Shown one piece after another: positions 32,497 to 32,538 of a stretch of 32,538 bases of DNA. The notes beneath the pieces are model-generated. The model was not told the DNA's origin, searched no databases, and saw nothing but the letters and a program-made list of their open reading frames with translations. Position 1 is the stretch's first letter, and each line of letters opens with the position of its first letter. The DNA is from Nocardioides sp. (GTDB lineage: Bacteria > Actinomycetota > Actinomycetes > Propionibacteriales > Nocardioidaceae), in contig NZ_JASEEQ010000022.1 in assembly GCF_030019515.1 (NCBI RefSeq), forward strand, positions 1 to 32,538, in the 5' to 3' direction. Made by a program: the position numbers and the translations under genes.

Positions 32497-32538
32497 CTCG
32501 CACTACGACGACGCCGATCAAGCCCGCCTGAGTTCCTT

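Larger units (their letters stand above)
31404..32538 (+). pseudogene. Probable PucR/CdaR-type regulator, interrupted by an IS element
   Basis: Bases 31404-31501 encode I-N-V-L-Q-D-L-V-E-A-L-A-Q-E-L-R-R-S, then V-A-V-D-D-A-G-L-R-L-L-V-S-S. With the IS and one CTAG copy removed, the frame continues from 32497 to the window end as S-H-Y-D-D-A-D-Q-A-R-L-S-S. This resembles the N-terminal sensor start of actinobacterial PucR/CdaR-type regulators. The frame opens after TAA 31374. There is no ATG or GTG; CTG 31404 sits 6-7 bases after AAGGAG, while TTG 31416 is too far from it. The rest of the gene is outside the window. The insertion near codon 33 should inactivate it. It may have regulated the bkd operon or a gene beyond the edge. 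Confidence 0.62.

Noticed and set aside
1..32538. CRISPR arrays, rRNA genes, replication origin
   Set aside because: No regularly spaced repeats, rRNA-like segments or DnaA-box clusters were seen on reading the window.

Overview
This is high-GC (roughly two thirds G+C) chromosomal DNA of an actinobacterium. The signs are GTG and TTG starts with good Shine-Dalgarno sites, valine/leucine dehydrogenase next to a branched-chain keto-acid dehydrogenase operon, a three-component CYP153 alkane hydroxylase set, an MMPL exporter and many TetR regulators. The flavour is that of a Nocardioides- or Rhodococcus-like organism; the genus cannot be fixed from sequence alone.

Left part (1-8.3 kb) is accessory in character. 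It opens with the first 1107 codons of a very large minus-strand protein that joins an Mrr-like PD-(D/E)XK nuclease domain to a NACHT NTPase, a likely anti-phage STAND protein. A hypothetical gene with nucleotidyltransferase-like motifs and an unusual family 1 uracil-DNA glycosylase follow. Next come an intact tyrosine recombinase, a decayed toxin-antitoxin pair (excisionase-type HTH antitoxin and PIN toxin, both broken in several frames) and a small membrane protein gene with a one-base frameshift.

Middle part (8.3-16.4 kb) holds regulator-plus-effector modules. A P450 is divergent from a TetR/hotdog-thioesterase pair, with a palindromic operator between them. A second TetR faces a small membrane protein. 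A TetR-MMPL transporter operon is divergent from a MarR gene, with overlapping palindromes just upstream of the TetR start.

Central catabolic part (16.7-24.3 kb): ferredoxin, CYP153 P450, ferredoxin reductase, PlsC-type acyltransferase, TetR and a BtrH_N/DUF4872 protein lie in one minus-strand run. An AraC regulator is divergent from it. This looks like a terminal alkane hydroxylation unit with its own electron chain. A transglutaminase-like gene, also frameshifted, converges on the AraC gene.

Right part (24.5-32.5 kb): two short overlapping ORFs and a strongly structured convergent intergenic region come first. Then an Lrp/AsnC regulator is divergent from a valine dehydrogenase, an ACT-domain protein and the E1-alpha, E1-beta and E2 subunits of a branched-chain keto-acid dehydrogenase. 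Together these would take valine (or leucine/isoleucine) to acyl-CoA. The E2 appears to lack the usual E3-binding domain and no E3 gene is present. The window ends in a 991-bp IS5-family element with CTAG target duplications, inserted in the first codons of a probable PucR/CdaR-type regulator whose frame rejoins when the element is removed on paper.
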